From: an uncultured Kiloniellaceae bacterium
Lineage (GTDB): Bacteria; Pseudomonadota; Alphaproteobacteria; Kiloniellales; Kiloniellaceae
Assembly (NCBI GenBank): GCA_947493695.1
Contig: CANLSF010000001.1
Span: 124,001-188,000 of the forward strand
Length of the DNA: 64,000 nucleotides
Direction: 5' to 3'
The position numbers and the translations under genes are program-made. Numbering within the stretch: position 1 is the first letter of the stretch; every line of letters begins with the position of its first letter. The notes under the pieces were generated by a model, which had not been told where the DNA came from, did no database searches, and saw nothing but the letters and a program-made list of their open reading frames with translations. Of the stretch, positions 27,554-35,535 are shown one piece after another.

Positions 27554-27898
27554 CGCCTAACAGAACGCACAACCTGACGCTTTATTGCGGGAACCGAAAT
27601 CCCCTGCAAAAAACCAAGCGAAAGCACCTCGCAAAAATTGCGAAACAAAAGCGTAAAGCATTACGCCCCTTCACTTTTTCAAGATTGTGCCGACTCGAAT
27701 TAACCATGCCCAAAATAGATCACAACAAAGTCATTGGCAATACACAAACGACAACCTGGAGGATATTTTTTCGCGTCGTAAGCAACTAAACAGCAGAAAC
27801 CCTAGAGGTTGCAAAGCTTGAACCGGTGAAAAAAACTTCGCCGCTCCGAGAAATCAGACACAGGCGGCCATTCCATCGCACAAGATTACCGCTTGATC
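27554..27898. other. intergenic region upstream of Rhs gene
   Basis: About 345 bases of A-rich (plus strand) DNA between the Rhs gene and the MAPEG operon, with no gene. It holds a small hairpin (GCGTAA-AGCA-TTACGC, about 27651-27666) and presumably the Rhs promoter. I could not pin down -35/-10 boxes with confidence. Confidence 0.4.
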
Positions 27899-27947
27899 AT
27901 CTACCTTACGTAAGGTAGATACAATTCATCTACCAATCGTCAGGTAG
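27899..27947. promoter_or_regulatory. paired operators CTACC-N8-GGTAG
   Basis: Site 1 (27899-27920) is a perfect 22-base palindrome with CTACC-N8-GGTAG; site 2 (27930-27947) keeps CTACC-N8-GGTAG with an imperfect centre. The centres are 29 bases apart. They lie just before the MAPEG gene, which is cotranscribed with an SDR and followed by a TetR gene, so they are the likely TetR operators of this operon. Confidence 0.7.
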
Positions 27948-27976
27948 TTTATTTTCACGCAAGAAAGGCACAAACC

Positions 27977-28375
27977 ATGTCACAAGAGATCTTCTGGCTG
28001 TCCGCCACGGCCCTGATGACCGCCCTCTTCTGGGCCCCCTATGTGCTTAACCGCATGGCCACGCGTGGACTTGTGCGCGCCATCGGGAATCCCGCTCCGG
28101 ACGATGTGCCTCATGCCGACTGGGCGGAACGAAGCATCAAGGCCCATAAGAACGGCGTCGAGAACTTTGCGATCTTTGCGCCGCTGGCGCTCGCCGTGGC
28201 GGCTCTTGGGGTTGGAGACGCACTGACCGGCACGGCCTGCATGATCTACTTCTTCGCGCGGCTTGCACACTTCGTGATCTATACAGCGGGCATTCCGGGT
28301 TTGCGCACGCTCACCTTTGCCGTCGGGTTTCTCGTGCAGGTCACGCTTGCGCTGCGGGTTATGGGCCTTATGTAA
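27977..28375 (+). CDS. MAPEG family protein
   Basis: A 132-residue membrane protein with four hydrophobic segments and the MAPEG signature around WAERSIKAHKNGVENFAIFA (the conserved E/RxxxAHxNxxEN block). MAPEG proteins are membrane-associated glutathione transferases/peroxidases or eicosanoid enzymes; bacterial members are thought to conjugate or reduce electrophiles. It is the first gene of an apparent operon with the SDR at 28432 and TetR at 29227, downstream of two palindromic operators. A role in detoxifying an electrophile sensed by the TetR is inferred. Confidence 0.85.
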   Translation: MSQEIFWLSATALMTALFWAPYVLNRMATRGLVRAIGNPAPDDVPHADWAERSIKAHKNGVENFAIFAPLALAVAALGVGDALTGTACMIYFFARLAHFVIYTAGIPGLRTLTFAVGFLVQVTLALRVMGLM

Positions 28376-28431
28376 GAGAGCCTTCCCAATCGCCCACCCA
28401 CCCCGAAACGTAAGTTGCAAGGATCCAGGAT

Positions 28432-29157
28432 ATGCGTGAGAAAGTTGCCGTCATTACGGGCGTTGGCCCAGGCCTTGGGGCCTCCCTCAGCCGCCGTCTG
28501 CACCGGGAGGGGTATAAAGTCGCAGGTCTGGCGCGCTCAGAAGGCTTCGGGAAGGAACTGGAGGGTGAGCTGAATCAGCCGGGAGCCGCCGCCGGGGCCG
28601 CTGAATTCAAGCATTTCTGCTGCGATCTTGCCGAACCCACGGCGGTGCGTGAAACCATCGAAGACATCGCAAACCTCTGGGGCGCGCCCGATGTCCTGAT
28701 CCACAACGCCAGCCAGATCCTGATCAAACCCGCCCTTGAGATCACGGCGAAGGAATTCGAATCCGTGTGGCGGGTGACCTGCCTGGGCGGGATGACAGCG
28801 GCCAAGGCGGTGATTCCTGCTATGCAGCAGAAGGGCGGGGGCGCGATCCTCTTTACCGGAGCGACGGCGGCGCTTCGGGGCGGCGCCAAATTCGCAGCCT
28901 TTGCCTCAGCCAAGTTCGCCCTGCGCGGTTTGGCCCAGGCCCTGGCCCGTGAACACGGCGCCGACGGCATTCACGTCGCCCATATTGTCGTGGATGGCCT
29001 GATCTGGAGCGAACAGACGGTCGAACGCTTCAATCCGGCGCGCGAAGCCTGTCTGGAACCCGACGCGATCGCAGAGGCCTACTACCAACTGATCGAACAG
29101 GAACGTTCGGCCTGGTCGCAGGAGATCGATCTGCGTCCCTTCTCGGAAAAATTCTGA
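28432..29157 (+). CDS. SDR family protein with Phe for the catalytic Tyr
   Basis: A 241-residue SDR-like protein with MREKVAVITGVGPGLGASLSRR (nucleotide loop; shown in two parts GVGPGLGASLSRR). The YxxxK position reads FASAK, so Tyr is Phe, as in the paralog at 16935-17630. The two share AILFTGA, KFALRGLAQ, LARE, GIHVAHIVVDG and the C-terminal EIDLRPFSEKF. NAD(P) binding is likely; normal dehydrogenase chemistry is doubtful. AGGAT lies before the ATG. It is part of the MAPEG-SDR-TetR run. Confidence 0.85.
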   Translation: MREKVAVITGVGPGLGASLSRRLHREGYKVAGLARSEGFGKELEGELNQPGAAAGAAEFKHFCCDLAEPTAVRETIEDIANLWGAPDVLIHNASQILIKPALEITAKEFESVWRVTCLGGMTAAKAVIPAMQQKGGGAILFTGATAALRGGAKFAAFASAKFALRGLAQALAREHGADGIHVAHIVVDGLIWSEQTVERFNPAREACLEPDAIAEAYYQLIEQERSAWSQEIDLRPFSEKF

Positions 29158-29226
29158 CGCGAGCGGGAACAGCGGCTATACAGGAGCAGTCCCGCAACCT
29201 GAAACAACGTCTGAACGAACGATCGC

Positions 29227-29811
29227 ATGGCTGAAACCGCAACGCAGATTCTGGATACCGCAGAAGCCCTGATACAGGTGAAAGGATTTCACGCCTTCAG
29301 CTTTCAGGAGGTTGCGGACCAGGTCGGGATCAAAAAAGCCAGTATCTACTATCACTTTCCGGCCAAGGCGGAGCTGGGCAAGGCTATTGTCGAGCGCTAT
29401 CGCCAGACGATGCTCTCGGTCATGACCGATCTCGACAGCCCAAAACGCGAGGGCCAGAAAGAAATCGACTACTGGGCTGCCCTGGCCCGCTATCTGAAAC
29501 CGATCCTGACGATTGCCAACAACCCCATACATGCCTGCCTCTGCGGTGTCCTGAGCGGCGAATATCCCGGCCTGCCCGAAGAAATGCGGGATGAGGTCGA
29601 GAAGTTTTTCGATGAGCAGCTGAGCTGGCTCACAAAGCTTCTGAAGGCCGGGCGCAAATCGGGCGCCTTTCGTTTCGAGGGCAGTCCGGCACGCATGGCC
29701 AAGCTCTCCTTCAGCGCCATCGAAGGCGCGCTGCTGATCAAGCGCATTACCGGCGACGACAAACACGTCAGTCAGGTGACCGAAAGCCTGCAGGGACTGC
29801 TGCGCGGCTAG
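29227..29811 (+). CDS. TetR/AcrR family regulator
   Basis: A 194-residue TetR repressor. N-terminal helix-turn-helix: LIQVKGFHAFSFQEVADQVG followed by IKKASIYYHFPAKAELG. The ligand domain contains the pattern NPIHACLCGVLSGEYPGLP, which resembles repressors of the QacR/AcrR-like type with a Cys-rich pocket (Cys in ACLCG) that could sense electrophiles. It lies 69 bases after the SDR on the same strand and is the natural candidate for binding the paired CTACC-N8-GGTAG sites. Confidence 0.87.
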   Translation: MAETATQILDTAEALIQVKGFHAFSFQEVADQVGIKKASIYYHFPAKAELGKAIVERYRQTMLSVMTDLDSPKREGQKEIDYWAALARYLKPILTIANNPIHACLCGVLSGEYPGLPEEMRDEVEKFFDEQLSWLTKLLKAGRKSGAFRFEGSPARMAKLSFSAIEGALLIKRITGDDKHVSQVTESLQGLLRG

Positions 29812-29831
29812 CATAAAAAAACGGAGACGAT

Positions 29832-30290
29832 ATGGAGTCTGTTGTAGAGGTCAGAGAAGCGACGGATGAGGATCTGCCGCAGGTGCTTCAACTTTATGCG
29901 CAGCCGGAGATCGATGATGGCGAAGTACTGCCGCTCGACGACGCAAGAAACCTGCTGCAACGCTTTTCAGCCTATCCGAACTACAAGCTCTACGTTGCGC
30001 TCCTGGATACCAAAGTGGTCGGGTCCTTTGCTCTGCTGATTATGGATAACATTGGACACATGGGCGCAAAGTCAGGCGTCATGGAAGACGTAGTCGTCGA
30101 TCCGACCATTCACAGAAAAGGCATCGGCAAGGCCATGATGTCTGCGGCCTTCAAGGTTTGCCGAGCGAACGGCTGTTACAAACTCGCACTCTCCGCAAAC
30201 CTGAAACGTGACGCCGCGCACAGCTTTTACGAAGCGCTCGGGTTCGAGCGGCACGGTTATAGTTTTCTGGTGCCGCTTGGGGAAGAGTAG
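29832..30290 (+). CDS. GNAT family N-acetyltransferase
   Basis: A 152-residue acetyltransferase of the GNAT fold: VREATDEDLPQVLQLYAQPE at the start, the acetyl-CoA loop after VVVDPTIHRKGIGKAMMSAA (R/QxxGxG/A: RKGIGK), then AHSFYEALGFERHGYSF. Substrate unknown. GGAGA lies before the ATG. It follows the TetR gene after 20 bases, so it may be the last gene of the MAPEG operon, but nothing else links it to detoxification. Confidence 0.87.
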   Translation: MESVVEVREATDEDLPQVLQLYAQPEIDDGEVLPLDDARNLLQRFSAYPNYKLYVALLDTKVVGSFALLIMDNIGHMGAKSGVMEDVVVDPTIHRKGIGKAMMSAAFKVCRANGCYKLALSANLKRDAAHSFYEALGFERHGYSFLVPLGEE

Positions 30291-30352
30291 AGCCTGATTT
30301 CCCGGCGCGCCCCTGACCAGAGAACGCGGCAATGAACGCCTGCACGCACGCT

Positions 30353-31126
30353 TCACCCTGGTTTGGTTGCGCGAAAATGGGCCGGGCGAAGATGCCCTTG
30401 CCGGGCAATCGTTGCGCGCCGTTGCGCAGCGGCGGTTAAGCGATCGGCAGCTTCCCGTCCGACCGCGTCGATAAAACGCTCGCGTCTCGCCCCCCTCGCC
30501 GCCTCGACTTCCCGGGCAGCGTAGTCAGCGAACCAGGCATTCCGGTCCCTGACTGATATCGCCATAAAACCGGCTTCGCTCAGATGACGGCGGTTTTCCG
30601 CAAGGGTCGCCATCGAGAATTTCATTCCGTTCGCAAGGAAGCCGCGCATCTCTTCACTATAGGGAGGCCAACCACAGCACCAGTCACTGAAAACGCAACG
30701 TCCATGGGGTTTAAGAACCCGATAAATCTCCGCGAAGAGTGCCGCTTTGTCGGCGACATGAACAAAGGTGTCCTTGCTAAAAACGATATCGAAATGCCCC
30801 TCGGGAAACGGCAATTTCCCAGGCACTACCTTTTGAAGGCTGATCCTGTCTTCCAGCTGCTCGGCAGCATTGAGGTCCTGCGCTCTATCCAGCACGGACT
30901 GTTCGATATCGATGCCTGTGACCTGACCGGCGCAGAAGTCTCTCACCAGAACCCGGGCGGGTCCGCCTGCGCCAACACCAATATCGAGGATCGATTTGCC
31001 CACGATATCCGCGTCCGCAACGAGGACGGCTATATCATCGCTCCCGCCCGGTGACAGCCAGCCCCGCCCCCAACCGAACTCCAGGCCGCCAATGACACCC
31101 GGCGTGTAAATTGTCTGATGTTCCAC
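30353..31126 (-). CDS. class I SAM-dependent methyltransferase
   Basis: A ~257-residue methyltransferase. Motif I ILDIGVGAGGPARVL, acidic end of beta2 GIDIEQ, motif with FPEGHFDIVFSKDTFVH and LKPHGRCVFSDW. The start, WGRGWLSPGG before motif I, resembles phosphoethanolamine and sarcosine/dimethylglycine N-methyltransferases (GxGFxSxGG), so a small amine is a possible substrate, but this is only a pattern. The frame opens at 31282; GTG at 31126 with AAGGAG eight bases upstream is preferred, with GTG 31135 as an alternative. It is divergent from the ArsR-type gene, an 80-base gap. Confidence 0.8.
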   Translation of the reverse strand: MEHQTIYTPGVIGGLEFGWGRGWLSPGGSDDIAVLVADADIVGKSILDIGVGAGGPARVLVRDFCAGQVTGIDIEQSVLDRAQDLNAAEQLEDRISLQKVVPGKLPFPEGHFDIVFSKDTFVHVADKAALFAEIYRVLKPHGRCVFSDWCCGWPPYSEEMRGFLANGMKFSMATLAENRRHLSEAGFMAISVRDRNAWFADYAAREVEAARGARRERFIDAVGREAADRLTAAAQRRATIARQGHLRPAHFRATKPG

Positions 31127-31206
31127 TAGTTTCACTCCTTCTCTGAATTGAACACAGCTGGATATAAGCCTTTCAGAGACGAAAATGTTTTGATAAGCAT
31201 CAAAAT

Positions 31207-31890
31207 ATGAAAGTAGGACCGGATATTTCCCACGTTGCGGCGTTGATCGGAGATCCCGCACGCACCAACATCCTGATGGCACTGATGAATGGAGAGGCCT
31301 GGGCGGCTGGCGACCTTGCCAGGGAAGCCGGCGTTATGCCCGCAACAGCCAGCAGTCATCTGTCAAAATTGCTGGCGGGTGGATTGGTCCAGCGAGAGCG
31401 GCAAGGCCGCCATCAGTTTTACAGCCTCGCGAACGAGGATGTCGGCGAGGCCCTGGAGGTGTTGTTGCGGATCACGGCGCGCACGGGTCATGTCCGGCAC
31501 ATCGTCGCTCCCCACGAAGCGCCGCTGCGTTTGGCACGCGTTTGCTATGATCATCTGGCCGGTGAATATGGCGTCCGCCTGCTCGACTTTTTGAGAAGAT
31601 CAGACCTTCTGCTCGGCCCGGACCAGGAATTGCAACTGTCGGATGACGGCGCGCGTTTTCTTGAAGATTTCGGAATTTCGGTCAGGCAGCTTGAAGGAAT
31701 GCGGCGCCCGGTTTGCCGGTTGTGCCTCGATTGGAGCGAGCAAACATATCACCTCGGCGGTGCGCTGGGCCATGCGTTGCTTGAGCGCATGTTGGCACTG
31801 AAGTGGCTCAAAAAAGACCCCGACACACGGGCCGTTGCCTTTACCAAAAACGGCACGCAGGGCTTTGCCGAGCTGATAGCCCGGCAGTGA
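31207..31890 (+). CDS. ArsR-type winged-helix regulator
   Basis: A 227-residue regulator. The first ~90 residues are an ArsR winged helix (VAALIGDPARTNILMALMNG, then MPATASSHLSKLLAGGLVQRERQGRHQFYSL, given here in two pieces for the helix-turn-helix and wing). The C-terminal ~130 residues with Cys-rich RPVCRLCLDWSEQ and YHLGGALGHALLERM are a conserved extension of this subfamily. Ligand unknown; a metal is possible but not shown. It faces away from the methyltransferase, probably its target. Confidence 0.82.
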   Translation: MKVGPDISHVAALIGDPARTNILMALMNGEAWAAGDLAREAGVMPATASSHLSKLLAGGLVQRERQGRHQFYSLANEDVGEALEVLLRITARTGHVRHIVAPHEAPLRLARVCYDHLAGEYGVRLLDFLRRSDLLLGPDQELQLSDDGARFLEDFGISVRQLEGMRRPVCRLCLDWSEQTYHLGGALGHALLERMLALKWLKKDPDTRAVAFTKNGTQGFAELIARQ

Positions 31891-31901
31891 TGCTGGCGCG
31901 G

Positions 31902-32339
31902 TTATTTGGTCGAGGCATTCCTGGCGGTATCCAGAAGATTCTCGTGATCCGGAAAGGCGGAATCGCCTTCGAGCACAAAGTAACTCCCATCCACCTCTGA
32001 CTCATGGAGCGCAACGATCACACCCTCGCCGGTCGCATCGTCGTCGGCCTCCTCGGCGATCCATTGGCGGAAGACCAAAGTCTTTGGCGACGGGCCTTTG
32101 AAGCTTTCCAGCATTTTCGCATCGACCCGGTAAAGAGCGAGGTCACCGCTGCTTTTCTCCAGTGCGAAACCGGTAATCTCGACATGGGCGACAAGATCGG
32201 CATCCACCATGCTGTCTTCCAGCATGATCTCGAAGGTTTCAGATAAGCTGTCCTTCTTGTCCGGTGAGGCTTGCGAACCACATCCGGCAACCAGGAACAG
32301 AAAAGCCCCACACAAAGCCCAAGTTAGAAACTTCATCAT
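31902..32339 (-). CDS. putative lipoprotein
   Basis: A 145-residue protein with a lipoprotein signal (MKFLTWALCGAFLFLVAGC; lipobox LVAGC). The mature part has the layout DADLVAHVEITGF ... YRVDAKMLESFKGP ... KTLVFRQW, a pattern like that of small NTR/TIMP-like beta-barrel proteins and reminiscent of the protein behind the Rhs gene. It may be anchored in the outer membrane. It converges with the ArsR gene with only 11 bases between. The start is one of two adjacent ATGs (32339, 32336); a TTG at 32342 is also possible. Confidence 0.65.
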   Translation of the reverse strand: MMKFLTWALCGAFLFLVAGCGSQASPDKKDSLSETFEIMLEDSMVDADLVAHVEITGFALEKSSGDLALYRVDAKMLESFKGPSPKTLVFRQWIAEEADDDATGEGVIVALHESEVDGSYFVLEGDSAFPDHENLLDTARNASTK

Positions 32340-32692
32340 CAACTCTCTTTACATCAAGGGCACGCCGGTCCAACAGCATTCATCCGTCCGACCGCAGGCG
32401 TCAAGAAGGATCATCTTTACGGGCGGTATCACCGGCTTTGTTGCGCCATCCTTTGGACAACCAGATGTTACCTCGATTTGCGAACTTACTCGTTTGTGTT
32501 AATATGTGTGCATATATTTTATCTAAGGCTGATTTATTCAAGAAAATCAGCATTTAACCGTGGGTCTCTCCCTAAGGAGAAATTATTTTATTAGCGCCCA
32601 CGGTGCGTTTTGCAGAAAGAGAGTTTAGTCCGCTTGCCGAGAGCAAAAGCTCTCCGCGCTGCTTGAAGAAGCTATTTTTCAGGGGGTCATCA
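32340..32692. promoter_or_regulatory. upstream region of the repeat PEP-CTERM gene
   Basis: An A+T-rich 350-base region between the divergent lipoprotein and PEP-CTERM genes. Three hairpins can be drawn: GCTGATTT/AAATCAGC (32528-32551), ACCGTGGG/CCCACGGT (32557-32604) and GAGAGC/GCTCTC (about 32638-32653), so the PEP-CTERM mRNA probably has a structured leader. No sigma-54 site was found here, unlike the other PEP-CTERM gene. The ribosome-binding site is AGGGGG near 32681. Confidence 0.45.
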
Positions 32693-33391
32693 ATGAAACG
32701 AGTGCTTATTCTAATCGCCGGGTTGCTGGCTTTTCCGCTACCTGCCCTCGCAACACCGACGTACCATATTCTCACTGAATCGGATCCCGGTGGCCTGAAC
32801 AACGTAAACCTGTTCGGATTCGAGAACCTGACCGATCTCATAAACCTGAACAACCCAAGCAGCGCGTCTATAAACAGCCTGGCGCCAGGCATCAGCATCT
32901 CCGGCCTGACTTACGACGGTAGCCGCTACCACATCATTACCGAGTCGGACCCCGGTGGCCTGAACAATGTAAACCTCTTCAGCTTCGACAGCCTGACCGA
33001 CCTCATAAACCTCAACAATCCCAGCAGCGCGTCCATAAACGGCCTGGCACCGGGCATCAGCATCTCCGGCCTGACCTACGACGACAGCCAGTACCGTATC
33101 ATGACCGAGTCTGACCCCGGTGGCCTGAACAATGTAAACCTCTTCAGCTTCGGCAGCCTGACCGACCTCATAAACCTCACCAATCCCAGCAGTGCGTCCC
33201 TAAACGGTCTGGCACCGGGCATCAGCATCTCCGGCCTGATGACCATTCCCGAAGACCCGCCGCAAACCCAGGTTCCGGAGCCACAGACATTCTTGCTGTT
33301 CGGTTTCGGGCTCGCGGGAATACTGTTCGGTCGCCGCCGGGTGCAGACACAAACGCAGTCGTCCGGCTACGCCGTCAGGTCGTCTTCGTAA
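32693..33391 (+). CDS. PEP-CTERM protein with three 55-residue repeats
   Basis: A 232-residue exported protein. Signal peptide MKRVLILIAGLLAFPLPALA; three near-identical 55-residue repeats, each with TESDPGGLNNVNLF, LTDLINL, NPSSAS and LAPGISISGL; then the sorting signal VPEPQTFLLFGFGLAGILFG plus a basic tail. PEP-CTERM proteins are cut and anchored by an exosortase (EpsH/XrtA type) and go to the cell surface or exopolysaccharide. The repeats are Asn/Ser/Leu-rich, with an adhesin- or propeller-like rhythm. The start at 32693 is fixed by the signal peptide. Its 3' end overlaps the converging PLP enzyme gene by 25 bases. Confidence 0.85.
   Translation: MKRVLILIAGLLAFPLPALATPTYHILTESDPGGLNNVNLFGFENLTDLINLNNPSSASINSLAPGISISGLTYDGSRYHIITESDPGGLNNVNLFSFDSLTDLINLNNPSSASINGLAPGISISGLTYDDSQYRIMTESDPGGLNNVNLFSFGSLTDLINLTNPSSASLNGLAPGISISGLMTIPEDPPQTQVPEPQTFLLFGFGLAGILFGRRRVQTQTQSSGYAVRSSS
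32762..33238 (+). repeat. three tandem 165-bp coding repeats
   Basis: Unit starts at 32762, 32927 and 33092 are exactly 165 bases apart; the third unit is cut after about 147 bases. The copies differ at few positions in the protein, so duplication is recent or homogenised by recombination. They encode the 55-residue repeats of the PEP-CTERM protein. Confidence 0.9.
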
Positions 33392-34407
33392 GCAAAGATG
33401 CCTGGCGTCCCGCCGGTGTGGATAACGATCAAGGCACCCTCTCCCTCTGCTCGTTTCGCTGCTGAGATAAAGCCCGCCATTGTCTTGCCGGAATAGACAG
33501 GGTCGAGCATCAGAGCCTCGGTGCGGGCGGCCAGACGGATGGCCTCGATGACCTCCTCGCTGGCCCGGCCATAGCCCGGTGCCAGGAACGCATCGGTCAC
33601 GACGACATCCTCCGCGGAAACGCTGTTCTCGATCTGCAACAGTTCAGCGATCTCGACGCAGCGCTGTGAGATACGCGGCCCCTGTGCAGCAGCGTCGCGG
33701 CGCACACAGATTCCCGTCACCGGGATTGATGAACCCAAGGCCCTCAGGCCAAAAAGCAATCCGGCGTGCGTGGCACCGCTGCCCGAAGCCACGAAGATCT
33801 CGTCAACGCAAAGATCCGTCTCGTCGATCTGCTGCAAGAGTTCCTGAGCCGCAACGACGTAGCCAAGCGCGCCCAAAGGCGCGTGGCCGGGCGCGAGCGG
33901 AATAATGTAGGGCTTGCGCCCGGCCTGACGCAGTTCATCGGCGATCTCACCCAGCCTGCGGTCGGCACCGGCTTCGTCTTCACCTTCCGGGTAGAAATGC
34001 AGGGTCGCGCCGAGGATGCGCTCAATGAGCACATTGCCGGAATTGCGGTAACGCGGATCCTGCTTGGTGACGCGTTCCTCCCACTGGATATGGCAATCCA
34101 TACCGAGCTTACGGGCGCCGGCCGCGGTCAAACGCGCGAAGTTGGATTGCACCGCGCCGGTGATCAGAACCGTGTCCGCACCCTGGGCCTGCGCTTCGCC
34201 GAGATAGAATTCCAGTTGGCGGACCTTGTTGCCGCCGAACGCCAGGTCGGTCAGATCGTCGCGCTTGACCAACAAAGGGCGCGAAGTGCCGCAAGCCGAC
34301 GCCAGGTTCGGCATGACCTCCAAATGTGTCGGGGCGCGGAACAGGACTGCACGCGGCAGATCAGCCAGTCTGCCCAGCGCCGGATCTGTTATTCCTGTTT
34401 CCGTCAT
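33367..34407 (-). CDS. D-cysteine desulfhydrase / ACC deaminase family PLP enzyme
   Basis: A 346-residue fold-II pyridoxal-phosphate enzyme. The PLP Lys is Lys61 in FGGNKVRQLE; other blocks are VKRDDLTDLA, GAVQSNFARLTAA and, at the end, IHTGGTPGIFAY. Family members degrade D-cysteine to pyruvate, sulfide and ammonia, or deaminate ACC. D-cysteine desulfhydrase is more likely because a TSUP-type sulfite/sulfur-compound exporter gene overlaps it upstream (ATGA overlap at 34404-34407). The frame is open to 34698, but the ATG at 34407 is the family start. Confidence 0.85.
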   Translation of the reverse strand: MTETGITDPALGRLADLPRAVLFRAPTHLEVMPNLASACGTSRPLLVKRDDLTDLAFGGNKVRQLEFYLGEAQAQGADTVLITGAVQSNFARLTAAGARKLGMDCHIQWEERVTKQDPRYRNSGNVLIERILGATLHFYPEGEDEAGADRRLGEIADELRQAGRKPYIIPLAPGHAPLGALGYVVAAQELLQQIDETDLCVDEIFVASGSGATHAGLLFGLRALGSSIPVTGICVRRDAAAQGPRISQRCVEIAELLQIENSVSAEDVVVTDAFLAPGYGRASEEVIEAIRLAARTEALMLDPVYSGKTMAGFISAAKRAEGEGALIVIHTGGTPGIFAYEDDLTA

Positions 34408-35195
34408 AGTCCCACCAGAGGTTTGAGCGAATCGTAGAAGAGCCCGGCAACGGTCGAAATCAGAACAAACGCCAGGAACCAGCGAAAGACCGCTTCCGTA
34501 ACGCGGCGTACCAACAGCCTGCCAACCATGATACCCGCCAGCGTCGCGGGCGCCAGCCCAAGGCAGAGCCACACCGTATCCAGCTCCAGACCAACCAGAA
34601 ACCATTGCAGGATAAAAGCCGCGGGATAGGTGAAGAGCAGAAGAGCCAGAACCGTCGCGCGCACTGTATCCTTGGCATGCCCCGCCCCGGACATCCATGC
34701 GGCCGGGATCGGGCCCGGCATGGCCAGGCTGCTGTTCATAGCGCCGGAAACAAAGCCCATAGAGAACGGCCAGGGTCCGGCGACCAGCGGCGCCTTGGCA
34801 GGAGCGCTGGCCGCCCCCGTAGCCGCGTTTCTCTTGCGTCCCTGATTATGACTGTGCAGGACAAAAAACAGCGTGCCGAGCACCGTAAGACCGGCCAGAA
34901 ACTTGAGCAGGTCGATTGAAACCAGAAAGTAAACGACGCCCCCAAGCGGGATGCCGATCACACTGCCCTTTGCGAAGACCTTCAGAAGATCGCCCTGGAC
35001 CGAACCACGCAGACCCGGCACCAGCACGGCACAGATCAACCAACTCTGCAGCACACTGATCTGGATCGCGGCCGGTGAGTTCAGAACCAGCAGAAGTACC
35101 GGCCCGGCGATGATGCCAAAGCCGATCCCCGTCGCAGCCTGAAGCATCGACGCGCTGAAAAAGGCAATCGCCAGAAGAAGGAGATCTTGTTCCAA
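34404..35195 (-). CDS. TSUP (TauE/SafE) family permease
   Basis: A 263-residue membrane protein with about eight hydrophobic segments and the TSUP pattern (AATGIGFGIIAGPVLLL near the start, MGFVSGAMNSSLAMPGPIPA in the second half). TSUP proteins move sulfite, sulfoacetate, taurine or other organosulfur anions. Its stop overlaps the start of the D-cysteine-desulfhydrase-like gene (ATGA), so the two are one operon, and a link to organic sulfur or sulfite is inferred. The start is a TTG with no strong ribosome-binding site, so the true start may be elsewhere. Confidence 0.82.
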   Translation of the reverse strand: MEQDLLLLAIAFFSASMLQAATGIGFGIIAGPVLLLVLNSPAAIQISVLQSWLICAVLVPGLRGSVQGDLLKVFAKGSVIGIPLGGVVYFLVSIDLLKFLAGLTVLGTLFFVLHSHNQGRKRNAATGAASAPAKAPLVAGPWPFSMGFVSGAMNSSLAMPGPIPAAWMSGAGHAKDTVRATVLALLLFTYPAAFILQWFLVGLELDTVWLCLGLAPATLAGIMVGRLLVRRVTEAVFRWFLAFVLISTVAGLFYDSLKPLVGL

Positions 35196-35535
35196 GGGAG
35201 CAGGGACCGACGAGAAGGATGGGTAAAGCGTGACCGATCTTGGCAGTGTGAGAGACCCAAGGAAAGCCCTGCATGCAGATCAGGTCCTATGCCGAGATGG
35301 CATATCTGGACCAGCGCGTGTTCATAGGGAATTGCCCAAGGCGATGTCTTGTCTCGACCAACCCGCTCTCACAGTGTGAATCCGGCCCAGCCTCCTGTAC
35401 TTGAAGTGAGCTCTCAGAGTAATCGTGCCAGGGTCAAATCTGGTCGTCGATCTGAATGCCGCATAGCGAATCGTCGGTTCCGCAGGCTATACTCGACCCG
35501 TTGTTTTCGAGGCATCATAAAGATCGCGATTAATT
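35196..35535. other. intergenic region, nothing recognised
   Basis: About 340 bases between the TSUP start and the end of the molybdenum hydroxylase, both on the minus strand. It should hold the TSUP promoter. A small ATGCC-GAGAT-GGCAT hairpin lies near 35291-35305. No gene seen. Confidence 0.4.

Noticed and set aside
32762..33238. CRISPR-like array
   Set aside because: The 165-base periodicity is in frame, encodes near-identical protein repeats and has no short repeats with unique spacers.
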